Assembly: GCA_002084435.1 (NCBI GenBank) | Contig: NBLG01000009.1 | Span: forward strand, 1 to 37,281 | DNA from: Tenericutes bacterium 4572_104 | GTDB lineage: Bacteria > Bacillota_I > Bacilli_A > Izemoplasmatales > UBA5603 | Direction of reading: 5' to 3' | Length of the DNA stretch: 37,281 nt | In this document: piece by piece, positions 8,126-19,714 of the stretch | Numbering within the stretch: position 1 is the stretch's first letter | Layout: each line of letters begins with the position of its first letter | Made by a program: the position numbers and the translations under genes | The notes under the pieces: model-generated | Databases searched by the model: none | What the model was told of the DNA's origin: nothing | Seen by the model: the letters and a program-made list of their open reading frames with translations, nothing else

Positions 8126-8548
8126 GCCTAATCTTTTCAATACATTTTTATCTTTATCAATTGTTAAATATTTCATAAAAATACCTTGAGCAATGCGTTC
8201 ACCTTTTTTAATAATCACATCTTCTTCTCCAAAATTATATAATATCAACATAATTTCGCCTTCATTATCTGGATTATTATAATAATCTGAATCAATAATT
8301 CCAACGCCATTAGCTTTCATTAATTTCTTTTTGAAAGATAAACTGCTTCTAGGATACATTTGTAAAACTTCATCTTTAGGCATAAAAGCCTTAATGCCAG
8401 TTGTTACAAATGCTACTTCCTTTGGCTTAATAGTCACAGTTACAGCAGCTGAAAAATCATACCCAGCGCTACCAGATGTTTTTCTCTCAGGTAATGAAAT
8501 ATTTTCATTTTTAAATTTTGAAACAACCTCAAATCCACGTTTTTTCAT
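8102..8548 (-). CDS. dut: dUTP diphosphatase (trimeric dUTPase)
   Basis: Dut hydrolyses dUTP to dUMP and pyrophosphate, keeping uracil out of DNA and feeding dTMP synthesis. The 148 residues show all five trimeric dUTPase motifs: AGYDFSAA (1), PRSSLSFKK (2), NGVGIIDSDYYNN (3, with catalytic Asp and Tyr), GERIAQGIF (4) and the Gly-rich C-terminal RLGGFGSTGS (5). Motif 2 has Ser-Phe where many members have Gly-x. It follows atpC by 10 bases; its RBS (AAGGAT) overlaps the atpC stop, so it is the last gene of the ATP synthase operon. Confidence 0.95.
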   Translation of the reverse strand: MKKRGFEVVSKFKNENISLPERKTSGSAGYDFSAAVTVTIKPKEVAFVTTGIKAFMPKDEVLQMYPRSSLSFKKKLMKANGVGIIDSDYYNNPDNEGEIMLILYNFGEEDVIIKKGERIAQGIFMKYLTIDKDKNVLKRLGGFGSTGS

Positions 8549-8558
8549 TGTATAATCC

Positions 8559-8801
8559 TTATACTTGACCAGCTCCGGTCATTTTTATTTGTCTTTGTAA
8601 TTCCTTTTCCGCTTTAGCTAATTCAATATTACGCTTTTTATTTTCTTCAGTTCTAACTTTTCTAATTTTATTAAGATTTTCAAAAGCTTTTTCTTTTGAC
8701 TTGCCAATATAAGCATCTTGAGCAATTACTGTGATTAAATTGTTTTTTTGTTCTACTACACCATTAATAATAACCACATAAAAAACCATTTTACCTTGCA
8801 T
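8559..8801 (-). CDS. atpC: ATP synthase epsilon subunit, N-terminus lost
   Basis: Epsilon links the F1 stalk to the c-ring and inhibits hydrolysis. From the ATG at 8801 only 80 residues can be made, ending in the two-helix domain (KAEKELQRQIKM). However, the open frame continues upstream to 8879 and codes for NGDYEILKDHLPIVSTIDTG, which matches the family's GDLGILPGH.P region. About 25 N-terminal residues of the beta-sandwich are missing, there is no good start codon in the upstream homologous part and no Shine-Dalgarno before ATG 8801. The neighbouring atpD lacks its end, so one deletion most likely removed both. Probably non-functional as written. Confidence 0.85.
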   Translation of the reverse strand: MQGKMVFYVVIINGVVEQKNNLITVIAQDAYIGKSKEKAFENLNKIRKVRTEENKKRNIELAKAEKELQRQIKMTGAGQV

Positions 8802-8880
8802 TAACTTAACATATCCAGTATCTATAGTAGATACAATTGGTAAGTGATCTTTTAAGATTTCATAGTCACCATTATTGGAA

Positions 8881-10209
<1,329 letters not shown>

Positions 10210-11085
10210 CTACTTGACAGCATTTGCGCCACCAATAATATCATTTAACTCTAGTGTAATCTGTGCTTGGCGAGCACGATTATAAATAAGATTTTGTTTT
10301 TGTATTATATCTAAAGCATTATCGGTTGCACTTTTCATAGCTGTCATACGCGATGCATGCTCAGATGTTTTTGCATCCAAAATAATTCCATAAAGAGAAT
10401 TTTCAAGATAAATTGGAAGCAGTTGATTTATTACCTCTTCAGTAGATGGTTCAAAAATATATTCTGATACCATTTTAGTTTTGTCAGCTATTAAATCAGT
10501 AATTGGTAATAATATTTCTTCAGTTGTCTTTTGAGAAATTGTATTAATATAATGTGAATATATTAATACAATTTTATCGACTTCTCTATGCAAATATAAA
10601 TCAATAAATGCTCTTGACATTGCTTGAAAATCAATAAATCTCACATCATCACGAGAATTAATTGATTCTTTGTTAAGCATATTTATCTTTTTTCTCTTAC
10701 AGAAACTATATGCTTTATATCCAATTGTACCCACAATGTATTCTTTATTTGATTTGTGTCTTTGTAAAATAACAGTTTCAAAATAACGAATAACATTTGC
10801 ATTATATGGTCCAGCTAATCCCCTATCGCTAGTTACTAAAATATATCCGGTTTTTTTTATTTCTCTTTTTTCTAACAACGGATGAGTCAACTCTGGATTA
10901 GAAGATAAAACTCCTTCTAAAATGTTTTTTATATGAGTTTTTATTGGTATAAAAGCAAGATGTTTTTTTTCCACTCTTTTTAGTTTGGAAGCAGAAACCA
11001 TGTTCATCGCCTTAGTTATTTGGGATGTTTTTCGCGTGGCTTCAATGCGATTTTTAATATCTCGTAGTGATGCCAAATTATTCAC
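10210..11085 (-). CDS. atpG: ATP synthase gamma subunit
   Basis: Gamma is the central rotor shaft of F1. The 291 residues begin with the conserved N-terminal coil (LRDIKNRIEATRKTSQITKAMNMVSASKLKR) and end with the other coil (EHASRMTAMKSATDNALDII through ITLELNDIIGGANAV), both of which form the shaft. The middle carries TSDRGLAGPYNANV. Family length; stop TAG; 9 bases before atpD. Intact. Confidence 0.97.
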   Translation of the reverse strand: MNNLASLRDIKNRIEATRKTSQITKAMNMVSASKLKRVEKKHLAFIPIKTHIKNILEGVLSSNPELTHPLLEKREIKKTGYILVTSDRGLAGPYNANVIRYFETVILQRHKSNKEYIVGTIGYKAYSFCKRKKINMLNKESINSRDDVRFIDFQAMSRAFIDLYLHREVDKIVLIYSHYINTISQKTTEEILLPITDLIADKTKMVSEYIFEPSTEEVINQLLPIYLENSLYGIILDAKTSEHASRMTAMKSATDNALDIIQKQNLIYNRARQAQITLELNDIIGGANAVK

Positions 11086-11089
11086 CTAC

Positions 11090-12595
11090 TTACATAAAAT
11101 CATTATGAAATCTATCTAATACTTTTCCTAGTTTCTCTGAATCTGGTAAATCTTTTGTTTTGCGTATATCTTGTAATATTTTTTTTCCTTCTTCGTCACG
11201 TTTCATAAAATCATGTAATTCTGTTTCATATCTTTTAATATCATGAACTTTAACAGAATCTAAATACCCTTTATTTAGAGCATATATACTAATAGCTTGT
11301 AATTCAAAAGGAAGTGGTTCGTGTAATCCTTGTTTTAAAATCTCAACAGTACGTTCTCCACGATCTAATTTTGCCTTTGTTGCATCATCTAAGTCAGAAC
11401 CAAATTGAGTAAACGCTTCAAGTTCACGATAACTTGCTAAGTCCAACCTTAATGTTCCAGATACTCTTTTAATTGCCTTGTGTTGAGCAGCTCCACCAAC
11501 ACGAGAAACTGATAATCCCGCATTAATAGCTGGCCTTATTCCAGAAAAAAACAACTTAGATTGTAAAAAGATTTGTCCGTCTGTAATTGAAATTACGTTT
11601 GTAGGAATATATGCAGAAATATCTCCTTCTTGTGTTTCAATAATAGGCAAAGCCGTAATTGAACCTCCACCTAATTTATCTGATAATTTAGCAGCTCTTT
11701 CCAATAATCTTGAATGCAGATAGAAAACATCCCCTGGGAAAGCTTCTCTACCAGGTGGCCTTCTTAACAATAAGGATAATTCACGATAAGCGATAGCATG
11801 TTTTGTTAAATCATCGTAAATTATCAAGACATGTTTGCCTTCAAACATGAATTCTTCTCCCATTGTAACCCCTGCATAAGGTGCTAAGAATAGTAACGGC
11901 GCTGGATCACTAGCATTAGCCGCAACTATAATAGAATATTTCATTGCATCATAGTGTTTTAAAGTTTCATATATATTTAAAACTGTTGTTTGTTTTTGTC
12001 CTATAGCTACATAAATACAGATAACATCTTTTCCTTTTTGGTTCAATATAGTATCAACCGCAATAGATGTTTTACCAGTTTGACGGTCACCAATAATCAA
12101 TTCACGTTGGCCTCTACCAATTGGTACTAGTGCGTCTAATACTTTTAAACCTGTTTCTAGTGGTTGAAAAACAGATTGTCTATCAATAACCCCAGTAGCC
12201 TTATGTTCAATAGGTCTAGTTTTCTTAGCATTGATTTTACCTAATCCATCAATTGGATGCCCAAGAGGATTAACTATTCTACCAATTAATTCTTCACCAA
12301 CTCCGACTTCTAAGATACGCCCAGTAGATTTTACTTGATCTCCTTCTTTAACCAATGTTGAATCATTTAAAAGAATTGCCCCAACATTATTTTTTTCAAG
12401 GTTTTGAACCATTCCATATACGCCATTAGGAAAAACTAAGAGTTCTCCACTCATAGCATTATCTAAACCATAGATTAAGGCAATTCCATCACCGACAGAA
12501 ATGACTGTTCCTACATTTTCAGTTTTAAGTTTCTTTTCATATTTTCTAATTTGTTCTTTAAGTAAAGAACTAATTTCTAACGAATCTATTTTCAT
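11090..12595 (-). CDS. atpA: ATP synthase alpha subunit
   Basis: Alpha forms the hexamer with beta and binds regulatory nucleotide. The 501 residues contain the P-loop GDRQTGKTS, the family ATP synthase alpha/beta signature ([17 protein letters not shown]), and the arginine-finger region of SVSRVGG. Same length as other Firmicute alpha subunits. It is 4 bases from atpG and 10 bases after atpH. Intact. Confidence 0.98.
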   Translation of the reverse strand: MKIDSLEISSLLKEQIRKYEKKLKTENVGTVISVGDGIALIYGLDNAMSGELLVFPNGVYGMVQNLEKNNVGAILLNDSTLVKEGDQVKSTGRILEVGVGEELIGRIVNPLGHPIDGLGKINAKKTRPIEHKATGVIDRQSVFQPLETGLKVLDALVPIGRGQRELIIGDRQTGKTSIAVDTILNQKGKDVICIYVAIGQKQTTVLNIYETLKHYDAMKYSIIVAANASDPAPLLFLAPYAGVTMGEEFMFEGKHVLIIYDDLTKHAIAYRELSLLLRRPPGREAFPGDVFYLHSRLLERAAKLSDKLGGGSITALPIIETQEGDISAYIPTNVISITDGQIFLQSKLFFSGIRPAINAGLSVSRVGGAAQHKAIKRVSGTLRLDLASYRELEAFTQFGSDLDDATKAKLDRGERTVEILKQGLHEPLPFELQAISIYALNKGYLDSVKVHDIKRYETELHDFMKRDEEGKKILQDIRKTKDLPDSEKLGKVLDRFHNDFM

Positions 12596-12605
12596 CGGTT
12601 ACCTC

Positions 12606-13121
12606 TTATTCTAACAAGCTAGATTTGATATTATCTAATTGTTTATTTATTGTTTCATCAATAATGTTGCCTTCAAATTCTATTCTATATCCACCCAATA
12701 TGGATTTATCAATAACTTCTTCAATTTCAATTGATCTTTTATATATCTTTTTTAATTTTGTTTTAATTTTATCTATATTTTCTTTCTTCAAAGGATAATT
12801 AGAAATGACTTTTACTTGCATTACTTTATTGATTTCATCTAAAATATCTTGATATGAAGCTAAGATAGCTTCAATAATATCTATTCTATCGTTTTCAATT
12901 AAAACCTTTAAAAAATTAATTAATAGAGAATCTTTTACAGTATTTTCTATTAATTTCATCTTTTCTGTTTTTTCAATTCTTGGATGTGCAAAAAACTTAT
13001 ATATTTCATCATCCATTCCTTGTATAAAATTAGATAAAAGTTCTTTAAACTCTTCAGCTTTATCAACTTCATCAGCTAGCGAAAAAACAGCTAATGCATA
13101 TTGATATGCAATACCTGTCAT
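12606..13121 (-). CDS. atpH: ATP synthase delta subunit
   Basis: Delta joins F1 to the peripheral stalk. The 171-residue protein has the family pattern: AYQYALAVFSLA at the N-terminus, a six-helix domain, and the conserved C-terminal segment with (E)EVIDKSILGGYRIEFEGNIIDETI. Its ATG overlaps the atpF TGA (ATGA), implying coupled translation. Confidence 0.93.
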   Translation of the reverse strand: MTGIAYQYALAVFSLADEVDKAEEFKELLSNFIQGMDDEIYKFFAHPRIEKTEKMKLIENTVKDSLLINFLKVLIENDRIDIIEAILASYQDILDEINKVMQVKVISNYPLKKENIDKIKTKLKKIYKRSIEIEEVIDKSILGGYRIEFEGNIIDETINKQLDNIKSSLLE

Positions 13122-13654
13122 ACATTTTCACTACTTTCTATATTTTTAGTAACTAAGTCTTGATATTCTAATTCATCAATTTCTTTTTCAATAATTTTAG
13201 AAGCCATCATTGCAGCTAAATCAACAGCCTCTTTTTGAATGCTACTTCTAGCTTTTTTCTTTTCAAGTTCTATTTGTAACTCGGCTTGAGTTAACAAGTC
13301 TTGTGCTTCTTTTTTAGCTTTACTAACAATGATTTCATGTTCTTCTTCACCGCGTTTAACAGCTTTATTGATTAAGTCTTTAGATTTTAATTTTAATTCT
13401 TTATATTCTTCATCTGTTTTTTGTTGAAGAATTTTAGCTTCTTCATTTGCTTTTTTTGCAGAAGAAAATTCTTCTTCCATTAACTCTTTTCTTTTTTTAA
13501 TGAAGTCTTTAACATTATCCCAAAAATAATGGCGAACAATTAAAACTAATATCAAGGTAGCACTTATTTGAATTAGCATATCACTTAAACTGGCTCCAAG
13601 TGCATTTTCAATAGCTTTTGACACAGCTTCCATCATTCGTTGAAGTGCAGTCAT
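13118..13654 (-). CDS. atpF: ATP synthase b subunit
   Basis: Subunit b is the peripheral stalk. One N-terminal membrane helix (about residues 22-45) is followed by a long charged coiled coil (KKRKELMEEEFSSAKKANEE onwards), as expected for b, at 178 residues. RBS AAGGAGG precedes the ATG. It ends in TGA overlapping atpH. Confidence 0.94.
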   Translation of the reverse strand: MTALQRMMEAVSKAIENALGASLSDMLIQISATLILVLIVRHYFWDNVKDFIKKRKELMEEEFSSAKKANEEAKILQQKTDEEYKELKLKSKDLINKAVKRGEEEHEIIVSKAKKEAQDLLTQAELQIELEKKKARSSIQKEAVDLAAMMASKIIEKEIDELEYQDLVTKNIESSENV

Positions 13655-13685
13655 AACATTCCTCCTTTGAAGATTGAATTAGTTT

Positions 13686-14653
<968 letters not shown>

Positions 14654-14670
<17 letters not shown>

Positions 14671-15040
14671 CCCCCTTGTGTGCTGAGATTATCGCAACAG
14701 GATATGTAACTATTCTAAATGTAAATAATCCCACAAATGTTAAATATACATTCCAATCAGGGTCAGTATGTGAGACATATAAAATTATACCAAAAAATAT
14801 ATATTTTACAAGATAAATTATAATCGTCCTTGACTTTATTTTCTCGGGATTATTTTTAAATAGGTTTTTCATGATGCGATAATTCATTGATTGCATTAAT
14901 AAAACAGAAAAAACCCCTAAAAGAAAACTTATTACAAAATTAAAATTATGTGTTATAAAATATAAAACAATAGAAAAAACAATTGCATAAGGCCAAGAAA
15001 ATAAAAATGTTTTCTCAATGATGTTCATCTTTTTCTTCAA
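14654..15040 (-). CDS. atpI: AtpI-like membrane protein
   Basis: Four predicted membrane helices (WPYAIVFSIVLYFI, FVISFLLGVFSVLL, TIIIYLVKYIFFGIILYV, YLTFVGLFTFRIVTYPVAII) in about 128 residues, located just before atpB, fit the ATP synthase subunit I family, which helps assemble the c-ring. I chose TTG at 15038-15040 because AGGAGG lies 8 bases upstream; ATG 15044-15046 is only 2 bases from it and ATG 15026-15028 is too far. It overlaps atpZ upstream and atpB downstream. The family match rests on context and hydropathy more than on motifs. Confidence 0.75.
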
Positions 15041-15290
15041 ATTCATTACCTCCTGCAATATTTTTAATTACTCTTTTGATTAAGTTCCCAAGTCCTGATA
15101 ACATTCCTAATAACATTAAAATATACATTAAAATATGTTTTTCATTAAAAAACAAATTATCTAAAAAGCGCCCTAAAAAATACCCAATAATCATTCCTAC
15201 AAAAGTTTCAATAAAAAACTGATATATTAAATTAAGAGCGAATAATAAGGATTCGTTTTTTTTATTTTGTGCCAAACAATCTATCCCCAC
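15015..15290 (-). CDS. atpZ: AtpZ/AtpI-family small membrane protein
   Basis: Ninety-one residues with two membrane helices ([20 protein letters not shown] and [20 protein letters not shown]) separated by a short hairpin, the pattern of AtpZ (AtpZ/AtpI family), a small protein encoded at the head of many ATP synthase operons and linked to ion supply or c-ring assembly. The start is GTG (15288-15290) with GGGAG upstream, inside the 3' end of upp; a TTG five codons later is possible. It ends in TGA overlapping atpI. Confidence 0.75.
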   Translation of the reverse strand: MGIDCLAQNKKNESLLFALNLIYQFFIETFVGMIIGYFLGRFLDNLFFNEKHILMYILMLLGMLSGLGNLIKRVIKNIAGGNEFEEKDEHH

Positions 15291-15888
15291 AATCTCCCAA
15301 TCCAGGAACTATATATCCTACATCATTTAATTTTTCATCTATTGATACTAAATATATATCAACATCTGGATGTGCTTTTTGTAGTGCTTCTACGCCTTCA
15401 GGGCAGCCAACAATTCCTACAAAACGAATATCTTTAGCCCCAGTTTTTTTAACTCTAGTAATAGCTGCGATTGCACTACCTCCAGTAGCCAACATAGGAT
15501 CAACTACTAATACAGTAGCATCAACAATTTCTTTTGGAAATTTCAAATAATATTCATGTGGTTCTAAAGTTTCTTCATCTCTATATAATCCAATATGTCC
15601 TATTTTTGCAGTAGGTATTACATTGTGAATCCCATCAACCATACCAAGACCTGCACGTAAAATTGGAACTATAACAACATCCTTAGCTAATACATCACAA
15701 GTTGTTTTTGCTACAGGAGTTTCTATTTCAATTGATTTAGTTTCTAAATCTCTAGTAACTTCAAAGGTAACTAAAGACCCTATTTCATTAACATTTTCTC
15801 TAAATGTCTTTGTATCAGTAAATTTATTGCGAATAATTGATAATTTGTGTTGAATTAAAGGGTGATCAAATAATACTACTTTCGACAT
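15262..15888 (-). CDS. upp: Uracil phosphoribosyltransferase
   Basis: Upp makes UMP from uracil and PRPP, the main pyrimidine salvage step. The 208 residues have the PRPP loop ([14 protein letters not shown]), [13 protein letters not shown] and the C-terminal uracil-binding [22 protein letters not shown] with AAGGAGG. It is the first gene of the ATP synthase operon, as in several Firmicutes, followed by overlapping atpZ. Works with the UraA transporter at the right end of the window. Confidence 0.98.
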   Translation of the reverse strand: MSKVVLFDHPLIQHKLSIIRNKFTDTKTFRENVNEIGSLVTFEVTRDLETKSIEIETPVAKTTCDVLAKDVVIVPILRAGLGMVDGIHNVIPTAKIGHIGLYRDEETLEPHEYYLKFPKEIVDATVLVVDPMLATGGSAIAAITRVKKTGAKDIRFVGIVGCPEGVEALQKAHPDVDIYLVSIDEKLNDVGYIVPGLGDCGDRLFGTK

Positions 15889-16017
15889 ATTTCCTCCTTA
15901 TAATTTATTGTTTTTATTTAATTAACTAAAACATATTATATAATACTTATTTAAATTAAATATTTATATTTAAATAATAACTTATAAAAGACAATTATTA
16001 TTAATATTCTTTCTTCA

Positions 16018-16046
16018 ATTATAACAAAATCAAAGTCTTATTACAA
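16018..16046 (-). promoter_or_regulatory. Promoter of the upp-atp-dut operon
   Basis: TTGTAA (16041-16046), 17-base spacer, TATAAT (16018-16023) on the minus strand, about 130 bases upstream of the upp ATG. The leader 15889-16011 is AT-rich with no strong hairpin that I can see. Confidence 0.65.
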
Positions 16047-16059
16047 CAAAACAAAACAT

Positions 16060-16085
16060 AAAAAAGGGACGATTTTATACGTCTC
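16060..16085 (-). terminator. Terminator overlapping the end of the GGDEF gene
   Basis: GAGACG (16080-16085) can pair with CGTCCC (16066-16071) with one mismatch, followed by six T on the minus strand. The hairpin includes the last codons of the GGDEF gene and ends the ftsK-to-GGDEF operon before the upp promoter. Confidence 0.65.
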
Positions 16086-17007
16086 TTGCATAAGAAATAT
16101 TCCCCTTGCCTCTACCTTTGGCATGATACATTGCCTTGTCAGCTAAATCCAATAAATCTTCAACTTTAAAATTAGAACCTTTTATAGGAATAATCCCTAT
16201 AGAAGCACTAACCTCAACTTGTTCCCCTTCTTGGTTTAGTTTTTCTACATCATAAATAATTTGTAACGCTGTTTTATAAGCTTCTTTCTCTGTTGAATCA
16301 ACTAAATAAACAAAAAACTCATCTCCACCTAGGCGATAATAATGCTTATTATATTTTTCAGAAAATAAGAATTTTTGTCCTAATTCTCTTAAATATTTAT
16401 CGCCTTTCATATGTCCAAAAACATCATTAATACGTTTGAAATTATCAATATCAAAATACAATCCATAAGACAATGATGATTCATCAGCTTGTCTGAGGTG
16501 ATATCTTAATGCTTCTGCAGAATATAATCCCGTTAACATATCTATATATTTATTTTGATAATACTTTACTGCATCTGGCATTTTATTTGTCATCCAATTT
16601 ACACGACCAAATACTAATCTAAAATTATTATCTTTTTTTATTGTATGAAATGTACAAACTACCCAAACTAATTCGCCATTAACTCTAAAAGGAAAATATA
16701 CCTCGGAATCTGATTTAGAATAATCTATTAATTTAAATAAATAATCAAGATATTTATCTTTACCTATAACATAAGAAACAGGATTATTATATTCAATATA
16801 TGGCAATAAATCTTTTACATATAAATGATCCGCTTTTTCTATTCCATAATATTCAATATTTCCAGATAAAATAAATAGCTCTGATTCTGCCAATTTATTG
16901 TAATCAAAACAAAAAACAATATGATAATCATCAGTTAATAATATTTCATCTACAACATCAACGCCAAAAATATCAATTACTTTTTTTCTAATATTTTCAT
17001 CAATCAT
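16075..17007 (-). CDS. Diguanylate cyclase-like GGDEF protein with N-terminal PAS-like region
   Basis: GGDEF domains make cyclic di-GMP from two GTP. Here the active-site motif is complete (RLGGDEF, residues 225-231), with DIDNFKRIND (metal-binding Asp186) and SIGI..DLADKAMYHAKGRGKG in the usual order. No RxxD inhibitory site lies at the expected place before GGDEF. Residues about 40-140 look like a PAS sensor fold; no membrane helix is seen, so it is probably cytosolic. No EAL or HD-GYP gene is in this window. Start ATG lies in the end of the preceding gene (8-base overlap), so it is the last gene of the ftsK operon. Activity is inferred from the motif. Confidence 0.88.
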   Translation of the reverse strand: MIDENIRKKVIDIFGVDVVDEILLTDDYHIVFCFDYNKLAESELFILSGNIEYYGIEKADHLYVKDLLPYIEYNNPVSYVIGKDKYLDYLFKLIDYSKSDSEVYFPFRVNGELVWVVCTFHTIKKDNNFRLVFGRVNWMTNKMPDAVKYYQNKYIDMLTGLYSAEALRYHLRQADESSLSYGLYFDIDNFKRINDVFGHMKGDKYLRELGQKFLFSEKYNKHYYRLGGDEFFVYLVDSTEKEAYKTALQIIYDVEKLNQEGEQVEVSASIGIIPIKGSNFKVEDLLDLADKAMYHAKGRGKGNISYARDV

Positions 17008-17575
17008 AATATTCTCCCTGAATAACTACTACTCCGCCTTGCCTTAAAACTTTCTTTTGAGTTAAATCATACACAGTGGATGGTAATTCATAAAGGTCCT
17101 CACCTTGAATAATATAATCAACTTTATCGTGAAATTTAAGAGCATCTTTATATTTAGTAATCGGAGCTTGATTACTTAAATTAAGGCTTGTTACTACCAT
17201 AGGACCATATTTTTCCAATATCTTTAAACTAATTTTATTTCCGGGAATTCTTATTCCAACGGTATTTCTATTTGATGTTATTATATCATAAACAGATTCA
17301 TTTTTAAAGAAAATAATAGTTAACTTTCCAGGCCAATATTTTTGTAAATACTGTGGTATAACCTGCCCTTTTTTTATTAAACTATAAACTTGTTTTAAAT
17401 TAGCACATAATATAACCATAGGTTTATTGTAATCTCTATTTTTAATTTCATATATTTTCTTAATTGATTCTATATTATCATAGAGACAGCCAATTCCATA
17501 TACAGTATCTGTAGGAAATATAATAATTTTGCCTGTAAAGTCGTAATTAAGATAATTAGTCTCATTTAAAATCAT
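17000..17575 (-). CDS. TsaC/Sua5/YrdC-family threonylcarbamoyl-AMP synthase
   Basis: This family makes threonylcarbamoyl-AMP from threonine, bicarbonate and ATP for the t6A37 modification of ANN-decoding tRNAs. The 191-residue protein has the family core IIFPTDTVYGIGC, KNRDYNKPM, YWPGKLTIIF, NRNTVGIRIPG and VVTSLNLSNQAPITK, but no C-terminal Sua5 domain, so it is the short TsaC/YwlC-like type. I chose ATG 17573-17575, which has AAAGGTGAT just upstream; an in-frame start 11 codons earlier has no such site. It overlaps the HAD gene upstream and the GGDEF gene downstream. The N-terminal part is somewhat shorter than usual. Confidence 0.88.
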   Translation of the reverse strand: MILNETNYLNYDFTGKIIIFPTDTVYGIGCLYDNIESIKKIYEIKNRDYNKPMVILCANLKQVYSLIKKGQVIPQYLQKYWPGKLTIIFFKNESVYDIITSNRNTVGIRIPGNKISLKILEKYGPMVVTSLNLSNQAPITKYKDALKFHDKVDYIIQGEDLYELPSTVYDLTQKKVLRQGGVVVIQGEYYD

Positions 17576-17576
17576 A

Positions 17577-18233
17577 TCAATCACCTTTAATAATATCATA
17601 AAGTTCATCTGTGTTTTTTACAATATAGCTAGCTCCAAACTGTCTCAATTCATCTTCCTCGCGGAAACCCCATAAAACACCTGCACTTGCAAGCCCGGCA
17701 TTTTTAGCCGTTTTCATATCTGTACTCGTATCTCCTACATATAAAATATTTTTTAAATTTAATTTTAATTTTGAAATTATAATCTTAACAGATGTTGGAT
17801 CTGGCTTTATAGGATATTCTGGCATTTTACCAAAAATATAATCAAATTTAATATCATTAAAATACTTATCAACTGCTTCTTTTACTTGGTAATTTGGCTT
17901 GTTAGATAAAACGTTTAAAGAAACACCTTCATTTTCTAAACGCTTTAATAATTTAACTATTCCTGGATAAGGTTTAGTTTTACTGGATTTTATTTTAGCA
18001 TATTCTTCTAGATAACTGGTTTTTAATTTGTTTGCTATATCGATATTTAATTGATAAATTTCAGCGATTTTATTTACAAATTTATCAACACCTTTACCAA
18101 CAAGATATTTATAATCTTCTATTTCAAATTCTTTTAAATTTAACTTTTTAAGCGCTGAATTCATACTATAAGAAATATCGGAAATTGTATCAAGTAGAGT
18201 TCCATCTAAATCAAATATCACTGCCTTAAACAT
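17577..18233 (-). CDS. HAD hydrolase, phosphoglycolate phosphatase-like
   Basis: A 218-residue HAD-superfamily phosphatase: motif I FDLDGTLLDT (nucleophile Asp at residue 8), motif II LNVLSNK, motif III Lys in PIKPDPTSVK, motif IV VGDTSTDMKTAKNAG. The helical cap sits between motifs I and II, the class of Gph/PpaX-type enzymes; the true substrate cannot be told from sequence. ATG 18231-18233 has GAGGAGG upstream and overlaps the rnhB end by 8 bases; a longer frame upstream is part of rnhB and was rejected. Ends in TGA. Confidence 0.9.
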   Translation of the reverse strand: MFKAVIFDLDGTLLDTISDISYSMNSALKKLNLKEFEIEDYKYLVGKGVDKFVNKIAEIYQLNIDIANKLKTSYLEEYAKIKSSKTKPYPGIVKLLKRLENEGVSLNVLSNKPNYQVKEAVDKYFNDIKFDYIFGKMPEYPIKPDPTSVKIIISKLKLNLKNILYVGDTSTDMKTAKNAGLASAGVLWGFREEDELRQFGASYIVKNTDELYDIIKGD

Positions 18234-18861
18234 TTTGTTCCTCCTCAAATATCTGTTTATCAATAATGTCTTTAATAGGTTTGTATGTTTTTCTATGAAT
18301 ATCTCTAATTCCAAAGCGCTTAATAGCAGCTAAATGTTTTTTTGTAGGATATCCCATATTATGTTCAAAATCATATTCAGGAAATTTAATACTCTGTTTA
18401 ATCATAAAGGCATCTCTAGCTTCCTTTGCGAGAATAGAAGCCGCAGCAATTGAAGCAGATAAAGTATCTCCCTTTATTATTGAAAGGTATTCAATGTTGC
18501 TTTCAGGCAAAGGCATAGCATCAGATAATATATAATCGGGTTTTAAAGATAGAGCATTAATAGCATTTAACATAGCTTTTTTTGATGCTTGATAAATATT
18601 AATTTCTTCAATCACTCTTTCGCTCACAAAAGAAATAGCATAATCTAATGCTTTTTCTTTTATCTCTATTAGGAATTGTTTTCTTTGTTTTGAAGATAAT
18701 TGTTTTGAATCTTTTAACCCTAATATTGGTTTGCTTGGATCCAATATCACCGCACAAGCTACTACAGGCCCGGCCAAAGGTCCTCTTCCAACTTCATCTA
18801 CACCAACAATATTTATATATCCTTTTTCCCATAAACCATTCTCAAATTTGTACATTTTCAA
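18226..18861 (-). CDS. rnhB: Ribonuclease HII
   Basis: RNase HII nicks DNA 5' of embedded ribonucleotides. The 211-residue protein has the catalytic GVDEVGRGPLAGPVV motif (Asp-Glu), LKDSKQLS, the third acid in YILSDAMPL and SIAAASILAKEARD. It follows rbgA with a 20-base overlap, the common rbgA-rnhB pairing in Firmicutes. Intact. Confidence 0.97.
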   Translation of the reverse strand: MKMYKFENGLWEKGYINIVGVDEVGRGPLAGPVVACAVILDPSKPILGLKDSKQLSSKQRKQFLIEIKEKALDYAISFVSERVIEEINIYQASKKAMLNAINALSLKPDYILSDAMPLPESNIEYLSIIKGDTLSASIAAASILAKEARDAFMIKQSIKFPEYDFEHNMGYPTKKHLAAIKRFGIRDIHRKTYKPIKDIIDKQIFEEEQNV

Positions 18862-19705
18862 TATTATCTAAAGTCATCCTTCCCAACTTAAAATTCCTTA
18901 TGTCATATAAAAATAAGTTAATAACTCTATCGTAATCGATAGATCCTCCTTGTAATTTACAACCTCTGTTTATACCTATTTGATCTAATATATTAAGCGC
19001 TGAAGTGCTGTAATCTATGTTTAAATTATATCTATTAATTAACCTATCAATATAATGTTCCTGCATAAACTTAATTCCAAAAATCGCAACTTCATCTAAT
19101 GGCAAAATATCATCTTTTATGGATCCCAATAAAGCTAAATGAAATCCAACTTTTTCATCATCAAATTTTGGCCATAATACTCCAGGATTATCTAATAAAA
19201 GTAAATCACCTTTGGTTTTAATAAAGCTTTGAGATTTAGTAACTCCAGGAAGGTTTCCGGTTTTAACCTTTTTCTTTCCTGCCATATTATTTATAAATTG
19301 TGATTTTCCTACATTAGGAATACCTATAACCATTGCTCGAAATGCCCTTGGGCTCATTCCTTTTCTTTGTTCCTTTATTTTTAAGTCTGTTAAAATTTCT
19401 TGGGTCTTATTATTAATTTTTTTAGAAATATTATCAGTTAAAGAATTAACACTAATACATGGTTTACCTTTTAATTCATAATATCTAACCCATTTCTTTG
19501 TTTCTGTTTCATCTGCTAAATCAGATTTATTCAAAATTATCAATAAGGGTTTATTTTTAATAATATCATTTAATAAAGGATTCTTACTAGATTCTGGCAT
19601 TCTAGCATCTCGCAATTCATATACAATATCAATAACCGGCATTTTTTCTTCTATTTGTCTTCTAGCTTTTTGCATATGTCCAGGGAACCATTGAATTTGT
19701 TTCAT
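18842..19705 (-). CDS. rbgA: Ribosome biogenesis GTPase RbgA (YlqF)
   Basis: RbgA is a circularly permuted GTPase needed for late assembly of the 50S subunit. Motifs appear in permuted order: N-terminal QWFPGHMQKARRQ, G4 LNKSDLAD, G1 GIPNVGKSQF, then G3 DNPGVLWP, followed by the ANTAR-like C-terminal domain. ATG 19703-19705 was chosen because AGGTG lies 7 bases upstream; a GTG three codons earlier overlaps that site. About 287 residues, family length. Ends in TGA inside rnhB; follows lepB by 9 bases. Confidence 0.95.
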   Translation of the reverse strand: MKQIQWFPGHMQKARRQIEEKMPVIDIVYELRDARMPESSKNPLLNDIIKNKPLLIILNKSDLADETETKKWVRYYELKGKPCISVNSLTDNISKKINNKTQEILTDLKIKEQRKGMSPRAFRAMVIGIPNVGKSQFINNMAGKKKVKTGNLPGVTKSQSFIKTKGDLLLLDNPGVLWPKFDDEKVGFHLALLGSIKDDILPLDEVAIFGIKFMQEHYIDRLINRYNLNIDYSTSALNILDQIGINRGCKLQGGSIDYDRVINLFLYDIRNFKLGRMTLDNIENVQI

Positions 19706-19714
19706 AAATTTCAC

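Noticed and set aside
17576..17608. Upstream extension of the TsaC-like gene
   Set aside because: The extra residues have no RBS and lie in the end of the HAD gene, while AAAGGTGAT sits just before ATG 17575.
18234..18314. Upstream extension of the HAD gene
   Set aside because: The sequence is the antiparallel-frame overlap of rnhB; GAGGAGG and ATG 18233 give the conserved start FKAVIFDLDGT.
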